This document shows positions 12,999 to 25,425 of a stretch of 64,000 nt of DNA, piece by piece (the first letter of the stretch is position 1; the number at the start of each line of letters is the position of its first letter). Source of the DNA: Juglans regia (Eukaryota; Streptophyta; Magnoliopsida; Fagales; Juglandaceae); the NCBI RefSeq assembly GCF_001411555.2, contig NC_049911.1, positions 31,221,044 through 31,285,043 on the forward strand. Reading direction: 5' to 3'. A program made the translations under genes and the position numbers. The notes below the pieces were generated by a model that had not been told where the DNA came from, did no database searches, and saw only the letters and a program-made list of their open reading frames with translations.

Positions 12999-15316
12999 AT
13001 GGCGAATCCTACTATCGACGAAACCGGTGGTAGTTCAATTTCGTTCAACGATATCCCCGAGGATGTCCAGCTCTGTATTCTCTCGTTCCTGACTCCCCCC
13101 GAGATCGCTACCTTCGCCTGCACCTCGAAGCGGTTCGTCTTACTCTGTCGAAACGACGCCAAGCTCTGGTTTACCATGTGCGACCGGAGGTGGGGCTCCG
13201 AGACCCAAATCGAGAGATGGGGCAACGGGAAGATCGCCTACAGGCTTCTCTACAAGACCCTTGACGAATGGGAGAACCTCATCGGTTTCTGGCGCCGGAG
13301 TGGTCCAGGCACCATTGGCATCTCGTCGCCGCCGTTGATTTTCTTCGAGTGGGGCCCGTCGTTCCTCACTGGTTCAAGGGTTTCCCCTTCGAAAAACGGC
13401 ACCTATCAAGTCATAAAGTCGCCGTTTTTGTGGATGAGCCTCTCGCCCGAGGGCCAGATACTGAATTTTATCGATCCCGATGGTCGGGCCGACTTATCGG
13501 ACAATTTCGTGAACGAATTGGATTTCTTAGCTAACGATTTGGTCCCGGTCAACGTTAGTTTCATGGGGAAGACCCATTTTGTTGTAGACGAAGATCTGAG
13601 CTTTGCGCATTCGAACTCTCAGGAGCATAGAAAAAACGGGTTTAGGAGAAGTTCGAGCTCGACGAACCTGGTCGGGGACGAGGATATTGAGGATTTGATT
13701 GGAGCGGAGAGTGGGTCCCCCGGGAGCTTACCAGACCGGTTGATGTCGGAGATTTATCAGTATTTCGCGAACCGGACTAGTCCCGGTAGTGGGGATAAGA
13801 GGAGGCAGAGGAAGAGGGACAACAAGGAAAGGCAGGGGAGGAGGAGGAAATGGGACCCTGAGCATTTCGTCAAGATTGTTAATTGCTCGCCCACGCCGTC
13901 ACGGCCTTTGCAGGGCCTGTGGAAGGTATTGTTCGACGCTTCCTATTCTTTTAATGCTTTTAACTTTAAGATATCATACAATAAGCTCGAAGTTTAGCAT
14001 CCTTTAGAGCATTTGATGCCATTTGCCTGATGGAACAGTTTTGTTGATCAAATTGGTAAGTCTTGTGGTAGTGCAGTTTAAACTAGAGTGCAGAATGAGT
14101 GTTGAAATAGATGTTCTTTGAATACTTTTGGATCCAGTACCTGCACGTACATGTTTCAATCTTCTTATATATAAATGGATTGGACAACTGCAAATATAAT
14201 AGTTATACTATTGACTCAAGAGGTTTTCTTTAGGCTCTATTTTTAGAAAAGAGTAACATGAAGGAATATGTGGGGTGCCTGGAAACCACCCTTCAAACCG
14301 CATGAGAGTGATGATCAAATGAAACTGAGCACTAGCTGGCGTTTTGAAATATGAAAGCATGAGGGAATGTGTATCTTGATTCTGTCACCAAGCTGTTCCT
14401 ATCCGTGTGTCTCTTACTTCTGGATGAAGGAACAGTGCCTCTATTTCAGAAGCCATTATACTGATCATTGACTAAGTAATCCCTTTGTTATTCCATTTTG
14501 TGGTTCATTTGATGGGCCAGAGTTTAAAGACAACCATTGTGGATCAGCTTATATGTTGATTTTGTTTGTCACCGACAAATGTTATAAACTACACAAAAGT
14601 GCCAATGTCTGATAATAAGCTAATGAAAAGTAGACCAGGTCTAGCTAAGAAACACATTTAGTTGAAGAAATCAGGTGTATGGACTGTTGTGGTTCAGGAA
14701 ACTGATTCCCCACCCCCCGCCCCCTTTTTCCTATTTAAATGTTGCTCACATTTTCCTTATTTAGTATCGTATTTGGAAAATGGTCAATGCGTGTGAGATC
14801 TTCACCAGGACCTATTTGACATCTCACTGCAATCCCATGCAGGGAATTTGTGATGACATGACCTTGGATTTCTATCTTGTGGTATATGATGACATTGGGG
14901 GCATTGCTTGCCGAAGGGTAGGAGACTCGTATGAACGATTCTCGAGTTATTCTCCTGTATTTTGGACATCAAATGCTACATTTATTGAGTCTCCATTTTC
15001 CCCAGTGGAAGTAGATTTGTATGATACTCGCATACATGTTCGACCATCTGCAGCAGCAAATTACATTGACGAGGAATTTGCTCCAGCTGAAAATGAGATG
15101 GTGTCTCACATTCTTTATATCAACTCAAGTTATGATTTAGTTATACCAGACTTGGTGGGAAGTACTACAAATCATCGGCATGTGGAGGGAAGGATTTGGC
15201 ATTACAATAATGGTACATTTGGGTTTGGCTTTCTCCGGGACAATTTTATTATAGACATGAAATGCATTGCCCAAAATGGTTGTATTCTTGATACAATGGA
15301 GCTTTGTATTGATTAG
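12999..15316 (+). CDS. F-box protein, At3g12350-like
   Basis: Putative substrate receptor of an SCF ubiquitin ligase. Two exons (12999-13925 and 14843-15316), joined by a GT-AG intron at GLWK|GICDDM, encode 466 residues. The F-box is at about 15-60 ([20 protein letters not shown], then [10 protein letters not shown] and [10 protein letters not shown]). A low-complexity Ser/Gly/Asp linker follows, and a basic cluster around residues 268-285 ([18 protein letters not shown]) could be a nuclear signal. The C-terminal half has no repeats or domain I can name, but its [20 protein letters not shown] block is conserved in the plant At3g12350 group. An ATG at 14780 is intronic and not a start. The gene converges on WLIM1. 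Confidence 0.9.
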
Positions 15317-16072
15317 CTTTCTAGTTTGGTATCATTCTTGTACAGATCGGTTTTGTGGCTGATGCCATTTGTGCACTGTCTACCATATTTGTTCTGGAAA
15401 GATTAGGATCAATTCCTTTGATAATGCATAATTTATCTTGATTCCTCTCTTTCCATGTGTTTGTAGTGCAAGTTTTAAGGGTTGTGAGACTGCTGGTTTG
15501 AGACTGCCGGAAAGTCGATGGAAGTAATACTGCAATAGAACGTGAGGGGCTAGTATGTAGTATCAATCTTGGCACCTGGGTGTATTGATTTCTGATCCTT
15601 CTCAAGTTTTAACACACTATTAACTAAACCTTGTTGCACTCTGATCTTGGAAATTTATAAGAGCACTCTGTATCGGAGAAATAACGGATGTTTCGAAAAA
15701 CAGAATTTACATGCATCACTGAAAATGACCAAGAAGAGAGGTAACAAAGTAAGAAAATCCAGAAAGCAGAGAGTAAAAAAGCTCGGGATCATCAACAAGT
15801 ATTCAGAATCCATCACAACACGAGTTCATAACAGAACACCAATACTTGTCACTCTAATACGTACTGAGAATCGAATAGGTCTTGGCATCCAGCACCTTGC
15901 AACAAACCCGGGAAACAACAATTGAAGAGACACGCACTCCACAACAAACATAAAGAATCCCATCTGTACTCTAAGCATAAAACCTAAAATTGGTGCACCA
16001 ATAGGAATGGCAGTAGCAAGGAGGGCAGGTAAAAAATATGGAAGGAAAGCACAGAATAACACGTAAAGCAAA

Positions 16073-17727
16073 TCATGTCTCAGCAGCAACTTCTCTGGCA
16101 TTGAGTTTCTCATTCGCTGCATCCTTCTCATGATCACCCTCAAGCTGGCTTAGATTGCCTTTTTCCTTGATGAGTTGGGTATGGTGATATTTGCAGTAGA
16201 GCCGGCCCTCATGTGCAATGTAGTTAGATGGGCTGATTACACATCCTCCATGGGAGCATTTGAAACAGCTCTTGTGATAAGGAGTGCCATTTACCGTAAC
16301 CTTAAAAAGAAATCAAATTATTTGTGACATTTCCAAAATTACGCAGGATGTTTCATGAGTCATGTTTTGGTGTGGCCTTCCTACAGCTTGAGAAATTTCG
16401 AAGCATAAATGCAATATGTTATAAAGCCTGGAAATTTTTACCTTCTCAGTTGGATAGACAGTATTTTTACAGCCAACGCATTTATCTCTGGTTCCACCAA
16501 ACATACTCGAAACCTTATTTGCGGTAGGTTTCTGTCAAAGCAGTTCGTTCGCAACATTAGCAGCAGGCATTAGAACCTCTTTATGATGATGTATAGGCGA
16601 GAAATAGAACCTAGACTCAGGGAAATTACCTCACCATCAGCAGGTCTCTCTGGTTTTACAATTTTTGGTGTCCCTGGAACCATGATTTGAAATGGAAGAA
16701 GTCAGCTTGAGCAACTGAGAAAAATCAAGACATACTGGAAGCAGGAGTAGCTGAAATTTATTTGTTACCTTCAAAACTTTTTTCAAGACTGCCAGTTCTT
16801 TTGAAGAGCTGATCAAAGTGCGGCCTGCAGTATAGTACTCCTTCAAAGGAATTGTAATTGCCCAGCTGCAAGTGAATCCATAAATCAATAGCTTGTCAAA
16901 GCTCTAATGTGCAAGGCATGCAATAAAATACATTTGATATGATTCGGGTAATTGGTTTAATATAGAGACATTCCAGACCAACAAAAGCAAGTTCACGGTG
17001 GGAGCCTGGGATGTGGTTCGTTTCATGAGCCACAAATAAATCTAATATGGTCTGCTAGAGCCACTAGAGCCATCGGATCTATCATAGAAGTTGGAAAATC
17101 AAGTTGTTATCAGCACAACTCTTGGATCCTTGCAACTCTTTGAGGTAAATGGAAAGTGCAATAGCTGGAAGGAACTAATTTTGTTTAGAAACTTGAAATT
17201 GTGGAAGCAGGAGTAATGAGTTAATTAACTCATTCACAAGCAATAACTTGTTCTTCAGCTTGATTTCCATAGAATCAAGTCAATTCGGATCTATCCAAGT
17301 TTCATAAGCTCTTCGTGGAAAATGAAGGAAAAATAACTTAGAGAAAACCAGATCGAGATGCAGAGTTTCAGTTGGAGCATCATAATGACCAAAGTATTTA
17401 AATCTAAATTTGTAAACGGCTTTCATGCTAGCTTCCTGAGCTCATGTCCTGTCGGAATTACTCATTCAACAACAAATATGTATGAGCAAGCAATAGATCA
17501 GTGACCTGGACGTTGAATAAAGCAATAATATACATAGAAACTCGTCTTTTGGTATTAGACATGAAGGTCCCAACTATGAAATATACGTGTACCTTGAGAG
17601 TTCCTTTGCAGTGATGGCATCGGAAGCAGGCTTTGTGGTAGATTCGGTTGTCAGCAGTTAACTTATCAACCAGATAGACAGTCTTGTCACAGGCCATGCA
17701 CTTCTGGGTTGTTCCTGCAAATGCCAT
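16073..17727 (-). CDS. WLIM1: LIM domain protein WLIM1
   Basis: Plant CRP-like two-LIM protein. Plant WLIM proteins bind, bundle and stabilise actin filaments and also enter the nucleus. Five exons on the minus strand: 17727-17593, 16865-16769, 16673-16630, 16531-16442 and 16300-16073. They encode 197 residues. LIM1 begins CMAC (C10, C13) with H31, C34, C37 and C40. LIM2 begins CVGC (C110, C113) with H131, C134 and C137, and ends CKYH (C158, H161). Both zinc-ligand sets are complete. The linker FEGTPKIVKPERPADGE and the MFGGTRDKC lead-in match WLIM1 rather than pollen PLIM proteins. The tail is acidic and charged. I took the MAFAGTTQKC start; an in-frame ATG lies three codons upstream. Confidence 0.93.
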
Positions 17728-20230
17728 GCTTTCCAACTCCCTGTACTAGCCAAAGTGCAGCCGGAATTGGGCTCTCTTTAATTTTTCTTGGTCTCTTAGA
17801 GAGTTTTGGAGTTTCTGTTCAAGAGGGAATAAGTTAATAACGGACAACAACGGGTGGGGGTGGATAAGAAGAGGAGAGGATAGAGAAACGTGAGTTGCAG
17901 GGCATTGCGGAGACCATAAAAAGCAGGCTTTTTTAGACGATTAAAAGTTAGTGGCACTTCGGCAATCATTTTTGTCCAAATTTAAAGCACCTAACTACCC
18001 TTACCTCTCAGATATTTTTCTCCTTTTCCTGTCCTCTAAACGTTGCGAATAATAAAGAAAACATATAGTTTGATTATCTGGTTGGATTTATCGAAAAATC
18101 TTTAATCCTGTCCAGTATCTTTAAGACCTCATTTTCTACCAATCAAGCCTTGGAACTGGGGTGAAATTTGAAAATGGGAGTGAGTTTGTCGTAAGTTCAG
18201 AAGTGCAAATTATGCGTTCATTTATGTGAGGATAGTGACACTCATTTATGAGAGGAGAATAACCTCACAAATATCTCAAAAATGCTAAATGTGTTTAAAG
18301 AAAAACTTGCTTCTCTATATGTCAGTTATTGATACGTTGAAAATTATAAAATTTTAAATTTTAAAAAAAAATTAACAAAATAAGTTTTATAAATAAAATT
18401 ATAAATAAAAGTACTGTAAATACATGTAACATTACATATAACACTACTCTTGATCAAAATATCACATATTTTAAAATTAAATAAATACTATCCATTTCAT
18501 TTTCTTAAAAAAAATATGAAACTCAAATCTTATGACATGTTAATCGACAATAAGATTATTATAAATAAAAAAAATGAAAACTGATAGACAACAAATGATG
18601 AGGAACACGTTCTATAGAAAATCATTAAAAAAGATGATCAGCTTCAACTATTCTGTATCTCATTAACCATATCCTTAGTTTTTTTTTTTTTTAATTTTTT
18701 GACAAAAGTTGAGGTCCCATGGGCATCCAACTGCCAGCGATTCATCACTCAACTCCCAGCTGGCCTCTACTTTCCTTTGTGAAAGTAAGAATATCTCACC
18801 CATATTCTCTTCATTTATAAGCAAGGAGGGGAGAGGAGAGAGTCTGATCCCTAGCTTAAACAATGCCTAAAAAGCATCTTTTACAGCAATGAACCACGTA
18901 CGTACGTACCATTTAAATGTCAAAGCATTCACCAACAATAAGTGGAACATCGAATAAAACACGATCCGATGCAAGGTAGCTGTTGTGTTCCACCTCGAAT
19001 GTCTAATTTTCTGTACTGGATGTGCCATTCACATGTCACGTAATATCTTCTCAGAAGGAAAAAAGCAGCATTCAACCCAGGACGATGACAGGAAGGGCAC
19101 ACGAGGCTGAAATGATGGAGGAACTCTCTCTCCTTTTTTTTGATTTTCCACCACACTCAATAATGATGGGAAGGCTGAAATGAATAGCTGACAATCTCTA
19201 TTATTTTGCTCCGCGTGGATGATCGATCGATCATGCCCCACGCAGGTTGTGAATCTTGTTTGATGAAGATAAACACATTTAATTGGTTCTTTATAATTAT
19301 TTATATAGAGTATGGATGAGGTATTAGCCATTAGGTTAAATCAATATTCTTTATAATTTGTTGACAGTTAGATGAGAGATTAATATATTTGTTGTCATAT
19401 TAGTAAAATCTCATAATAATCCAGTTAATAATAAAACATTTACACTGATAATATTATATTTCTGGAAAATCTTTTTGTTTTAAAGTTACGTTTGTTTCTT
19501 AGATGGTATGAGATAAAAATTAAAAATTGAATAAAATATTATTAAAATATATATTTTTTAATAATATTATTATTTTAAGATTTAAAAAATTAAATTATAT
19601 ATTTTATTTTATATAAAAATTTTTAAAAATTATAATAATTAGATAAAATAAATTGATATTGTTTGTAAAAACAAACGAGTAATTAAAAAAGCATAGCTTT
19701 CATGGTTATAACTTATGGGTCATCTTTTGAAAATGATTGGACATTTTAACGTACAACTTTCAGACCCACTAATTGGTCGATTCCTTAGGGTAATCTGTGA
19801 TGTAGATTTTTCTTTTTAAAATGTTAATGCTTATTTTTTATGTGCAAGTTTTGCACATTTTTTAAAAAAGAAACGAACAAATCTAAATTTTTTTAAAGAT
19901 TCATTTTATATATATATATATATATATATAATAGACTCTACAACTTATCCTAAAAAAAACTGTTGTATTTTTATTTCAAATAATATAGCTTACATATGTC
20001 ATATTTAACTCATTCAATTGTTCCCATAGCCTCTAAAATAGAAGTTTAGAATTCAAAACCCTCTCTAAAAAAAAAAAAAAAAAAAACTCTTTCAATTTTA
20101 ATTTCAAATATTTTCCGCATACATATAAATAAATATATAATGAAAGATTTTTGACATTTTGATAAAGAAAATACTTTAACTATAAATAGATTATATAGAA
20201 ATAAATAAAAAAAATTCTATTATTCAATCT
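17728..20230. other. Gene-free intergenic stretch upstream of WLIM1
   Basis: The first ~250 bp should hold the WLIM1 promoter and 5' UTR. Beyond it I see only AT-rich sequence and a MITE-like block at about 19486-19680, whose ends (ACGTTTGTTTCTTAGATG and GTAAAAACAAACGAG) are inverted. A TA microsatellite lies at 19908-19931. No supported gene. Confidence 0.5.
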
Positions 20231-20233
20231 CTT

Positions 20234-20830
20234 TTTTAACACTTTGGCCACACCCTCCACCTTCTCCACCTTAACAGGATGAAATGATCCAAATGGGCTT
20301 CCAAAAGATCACCCTTCTTCAACCTATGAATGGGCTTTTTAAAAAATCACAGATAATGAGTTCCCTCACTCAGAACATCCATGTTCTCTCATACACCACC
20401 TTATGCAAAGAAGTCCAGAAACTCTCTTTCCCTTAAAGCTACAAACCAATATCTTCTCAAATGCTGAAACCCATCACTGGATGGCAACCCATCCTAGGTC
20501 ACTCGATGGTGATGACCTCAAACCGCGCCGACGATGGTGACTTCTTCACTGTACGTAGTTGCGTAGATCTGGGTTTGAAATTTTATGTGGTTACGACAAC
20601 GACTTCTTCACTTTGTAGTTACGTAGTTGAGTATTTTTCTCGAATTATTTCCATAGATCTGGGTTTGAAATTTTATGTGGTTTGCTAATTCGTGGGTTGA
20701 ATCTTCACTTACAGGTGATGAGGATGCAATGCAATACTGGAGAACACAACTTCAGGATCAAGCAGATGAGGAAAACTTGTGCTGCTACTTAGGGCTTTTT
20801 TTACTCTAGAAGAGGTCGACCATATACCCT
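20234..20830 (+). other. Unassigned stretch with internal direct repeat beside the copia element
   Basis: The region starts with TTTTTTAACACTTTGGCCACA, which recurs inverted at 25435-25456 on the far side of the copia element. Inside, a 28-29 bp segment (TAGATCTGGGTTTGAAATTT and onward) occurs at about 20563 and again at about 20652. A short open frame from 20461 spans both copies but matches nothing I know. It could be the captured contents of an older DNA transposon into which the copia inserted. Confidence 0.3.
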
Positions 20831-21077
20831 TGTTAGTTTTTTTTTTTTTTGCACTTAAGCCAACACTTTAGCCACACTATAATGTACATAACTGATTTTG
20901 GCTATTAAATAGCATTATAAAGGAAACTGAAATAAACATAAACATAGCCCACGTTTTACAATTGCTATAACGTGGCAATAAGACTAAATCAACAATTAAT
21001 AGATACCAACATAAAAGGACATTACAGATGTGGTGATAACTAACCACTTGACCAATAAGTTAAACATAAAAATAACA
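20831..21077 (-). repeat. Copia 3' LTR (solo of nested MITE)
   Basis: The segment from about 20890 to 21077 aligns with 24990-25425 once the nested MITE is removed. I count about ten mismatches over roughly 170 aligned bases, so the insertion is not recent. Its outer end (20831-20880) is divergent, carrying a T-tract and CCAACACTTTAGCCACA instead of the sequence seen in the other LTR. Confidence 0.75.
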
Positions 21078-24000
21078 TTTCCTCCCTTAAACTAAATGCT
21101 ATGAGCTTCAGTTTACATCATTCTCAGAACATACTCCCAATTGTTCTCGCAGCTTGGCAAAGGTCTTCAGCTTGAGTGGCTCAGTCATTATATCAGCCAA
21201 TTGATCTTGTGTATCACAGTGCACAAACTCCACAATACCATCATTTGTAAGATCTCGGAGAAAATGAAAATGAACATCTATGTGCTTGCTTCAACCATGC
21301 ATCACAAGATTCTTTAAAAGCTATTGCAGAGCTACTATCACATTGAATTACACATGACTTGCTTTGATTTTGATCTAGTTTTTCCAAAACTCTTTTTAGC
21401 CATACTGCCTGACATGCACATGAAGTTGCAGCAATAATCTTTGCCTCTGTGGTAGATAGACTCACCACTGGTTGTTTTTTCGATGACCAAGAAATTGCCC
21501 CTGAACTTAATGATGCTTACGACAAACATTAAATATGGTCAAGTGGCTGTGAGGTACATGAGACTTCCTATAATCTGCTTATAGTAAGTCTTGTCCACTT
21601 TAACTCCTCCTTCATCCTTCACAAGCTTGCAACCAGGAACAATGTGATTAAAAACATAATTACTTTTATCCATTCCAAACCTGTGTAGTACCTCAGAGGC
21701 CCATCTCTTCTGGTTAACAAAAATGCTATCAGATTTTTGTAAAACTTCAAGACCAAGGAAGTACCTCATCTTACCAAGATCAGTCATATTAACTCATGCT
21801 TCATTGAATGTTTAAATTCTGTAAACATTGATTCATCATTTCTAGTAAAGATTAGATCATCGACATACAAACTTACGATCAAAACTTTATCTTCCTTGTT
21901 AGTCTTGATGAATAAAGTATGCTCGTAGTCACACTTTTCAAACACTTCCTTTATGAAATATGCTTTTATGCGACTGTTTCAAGCATGGGGTGCTTGCTTA
22001 AGCCCATAAAGTGTCTTCTTTAGCTTATAAATTTTTTGCTCACTTCCTTCTTGCACATAACCACAAGGATGCTCTACAAAGACTTCTTCATTCAACTCAC
22101 CATGTGAGAATGCATATTTCACATCGAATTGATAAATGGACCACCCTCTTTGAGCTGCAAGTGCAATCACCAAATGGATTGTCTCCATACGTGCCACAGG
22201 TGCAAAATCTTTAGAATAGTCCACACCATGTTTTTGTGTGTAACCTTTCGCTATAAGCCGGGCTTTGTGCTTTTCTATTTCTCTATTTTCATTTAGCTTG
22301 GTCTTATAAACCTACTTTACTCCAATTGTCTTTCCTCCCTTAGGTAATTCTATTAATTCCCAAGTACCATTTTTCTTTATTACTTCCATTTCCACATACA
22401 TAGTTGTCCTCCATTTCTCACTTTTAACTGTTTATTCAAAATAAATATGATCAGCAACTGCAAACATGGCAAGTTGAACTTCATTTTCTTTCTCGGAAAA
22501 ACCTTCTCCAATTTCATAATTTCTCCTCTAGACAGGTGGTCTGCGATTTCTTGTTGCAATTTGATTATCTGTTTCAGCAGCACCATCATCTTCATTTACT
22601 TCTGCATTTTCTTCTACATCAGCATCAACATTTGATTTATTTTCTTCTTCATTTACAGTTACTTCTTCTTCAGAATCACCCCATTCCAAATCACATATAA
22701 TACCTGCTTCATACTTCTTATCTCAATCCCAGTGCTTGTCTTCTTCAAATACAACATCTTATTGATAATAATCTTTTGCCAAACTGGATCATAAAGTCTA
22801 TAAACCTTTGATTCTTCACTACCTCCCAACAAAACACAACTGAAACTCTTGTCATCCAACTTAGTTCTCTTATTGTCAGGAATATGAACATGAGAAATGC
22901 ATCCAAAAACTCTAAAATAATCAACTGAAGGCTTAACTTTACCCCAAGCTTCTTCTAGAGTCTTGTTTTGAACTGCTAAAGTTGGACTTCTATTCAAAAC
23001 ATGCATTGTCCAATTTACTGCTTTAGGCCAAAAAGTCTTGGGAGTTTTCTTTGTTGCCAGCATACTTCGAACCATATTCATGATAGTTCTATTCTTGCGT
23101 TCTGCAACACCATTTTGTTGTGGTGTATATGCAGTTGTTAACTGTCGTCGTATGCCATTTACATCACAAAAGTTTACAAATTCCTAGGATGCAAACTCAC
23201 ATTCTCGATCAATTCGCAGGCTTTTCAGAAAAGAACTGGTTTCCTTCTCAACATGAGTCTTAAAATTCTTGAAAACAGTATAGGCTTCTGATTTATCTAC
23301 AAAAAAATAAATCCATGTTTTTTTACTAAATTCATAAGTGAAAGTAAGTAGGTACCTTTTGTTACTGTTAGAGATGGGTGTAATGGGTCCTCAAATGTCT
23401 GCATGCACTGACTGAAGAATCTCTGCAGCTCGCCAGGTACTCCTTTTTGGAAACGAATCCTTGTGTTCGTTTCCCTACCAAGTAATCCTTGCATAACTTG
23501 AAGGGAAGTTGAAATTGCGGTAATCCATTTACCATTTGCTTTTGCTTAAGAGTCTTTAAACCTTTAAAACTCAAATGTCCATACCGACAATGCCAAAGCT
23601 GCACAATATCTTCAGTGATTGTGTTGAAACAAGTGGATACTATAGATTGAGATAAAGCATGCAAGACAAACATTTGATTTGAGGACATTTTCAAATCCAT
23701 AATCAAGCATTTCTGTGAATGGAACACCTTATACTTGCCATGCTAAAATAAAATAGTAAGACCTTTTTCCTGTAGCTGTCCAATACTTAGCAGATTATTC
23801 TTCAGCTCGGGTACATATAATACACTTGTAATGATTTGAGTTATGCCATTCATATGCAGCCTGATGTTTCATTTTCCTAAAACAACCATGCTTGTGTTAT
23901 TGCCAAGCTTCGCAGAATCTTGAAAGTTTCCATTAAGATCTGAGAAATACTCATTCTTTCCACACATATGATTGTTGCATCCAGAGTCTAGAAACCATAT

Positions 24001-24943
24001 ATCTTTTCTACTAGCTTTGTTCAGATCAACATATGTTATTAACAGCATCTCTTCTTGATTCTCTGCATAATTTGCCTTTGTTTCTTTGCTTGGACATTCC
24101 CATGCAAAATGTCATAGCTTGTGACAATTATAACATTCCACTGTGGCCTTATCAAAAGACCTCATGTTTCAACCTCTTCCTCTATAGTTGACACGACCAC
24201 GACCTCTTCCTCCTGAGTGATCACCATGAGAAATCTTTAAGGCCTGTTCTTCCTCAACATGGGAGCTCATGCGTTGTTCATGCACAATTAGGCTACTTTG
24301 CAGTTCATCAATAGTTAGAGAATCAATATCTTTAGATTCTTCAATGGAACACACAACATAATCAAACTTAGAAGTCATGGATCTTAAAATTTTCTCAACA
24401 ATAGCAGTATTACCCTTATCCTCACCATTTGCTTTCATCTTGTTGGCGATGGTAAGAGTGCGAGAAAAATACTCATTCACAAATTCCACTGTCTTCATAT
24501 GAAGAACTTCGAACTCCTTTCGAAGAGCTTGCAGATTTCCATGCTTTACTCGTGATATACCTTGATTTTTTTGCTTCATAGAGTCTCAGATATCCTTCGA
24601 GGTCTTCTTGTTAATGATTTTCTCTAGGATGAAACGATCTAATGCTTGAAATAGATAGTTCTTTGCTTTCAAATCTTTCAACTGCTAGTCTTCAATATGC
24701 TTCCTCAGTGCATCAGTGAGAACAACACCATCTGTTGCTGCAGGAACTCCATTTTTCGCCAACCCCCAATACTCATTTGATCGCAAGAATTTGTTCATGA
24801 GCATTGCCCAATGATCATAATACCCATCAAACTTTGGAACGACTGGTTGTACAAATGAACTCTCTATCGTCATTTGTAGATCACTCATAAAAGACTGCTG
24901 CTTTTATTTAATCAGACCCCTTGTATGGGGCCCTGATACCAAT

Positions 24944-25425
24944 TGTTAGGAAATATAGACTGAAGAGATAAAATAGAGGAGATGAAGGAAATCACACATA
25001 CTACTATATTGAATAATTGATTTTGGCTATTAAGGGCAGGTTTGGGGGGTGAGATAAGAATTTTGTATTTTGTTTTAGTGTTTAAAATATTATGTTTTGG
25101 TATTATTATTGTATTAGGATTTGAAAAAGTTAAATTGGAATTTGAAAAAGTTGAATTGTTTATTATATTTTGTATGAAGATTTAAAAAATGTGTAATAAT
25201 GAGGTGAGATGAGATGAGAATTTTGTGTCTCATCCCACCCCCCAAACCTGCCCTAAATAACCTTACAAAGGAAACTGAAATAAACATAAACATAGCCCAC
25301 GTTTTACAATTGCTATAATGTGGCAGTAAGACTAAATCAACAATTAACAGATACCAACATAAAAAGACATTATAGACGTGGTGATAACTAACCACTTGAC
25401 CACTAAGTTAAACATAAAAATAACA
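24944..25425 (-). repeat. Copia 5' LTR interrupted by a MITE
   Basis: LTR of about 262 bp plus a 220-bp nested MITE. It begins TGTTAGGAAATATAGAC, two bases from the primer binding site, and ends AAATAACA at 25425. The other LTR lacks the nested element and shows the empty site. Confidence 0.8.
25034..25253. mobile_element. Tourist-like MITE nested in the copia LTR
   Basis: A 220-bp element with terminal inverted repeat GGGCAGGTTTGGGGGGTG, matched at the other end by CACCCCCCAAACCTGCCC. It is flanked on both sides by TAA (25031-25033 and 25254-25256). The 3-bp TNA duplication is typical of PIF/Harbinger (Tourist) elements. No ORF; presumably mobilised in trans. Confidence 0.85.

Larger units (their letters stand above)
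20831..25425 (-). mobile_element. Degenerate Ty1/copia LTR retrotransposon
   Basis: Minus-strand copia element. The 5' LTR is 24944-25425 (with a nested MITE) and the 3' LTR ends at 21077. LTR edges read TGTTAG...AATAACA on the plus strand. Reading the minus strand, a PBS (TGGTATCAGGGC, near the usual TGGTATCAGAGC for tRNA-Met) sits two bases inside the 5' LTR, and a purine tract (GGGAGGAAA) abuts the 3' LTR. Between them run gag (24888-24170), a CCHC knuckle near 24140, GAG-pre-integrase (~23700-23500), integrase (~23480-22660), reverse transcriptase (22224-21540, YVDD box near 21860) and RNase H (~21530-21240). Many frame breaks, including a stop in the zinc knuckle, make it inactive. No target duplication was found; the outer ~50 bp of the left LTR does not match the right LTR. 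Confidence 0.9.

Noticed and set aside
14780..14842. ATG at 14780 as the start of a separate gene
   Set aside because: It lies in the F-box intron just before the AG acceptor at 14842. The conserved protein begins GICDDM right after the acceptor and continues the first exon in phase.
20831..25425. Copia element as a still-active retrotransposon
   Set aside because: The gag-pol frame is broken by many stops and shifts, the LTRs differ at about ten of ~170 bases, and one LTR end is lost.
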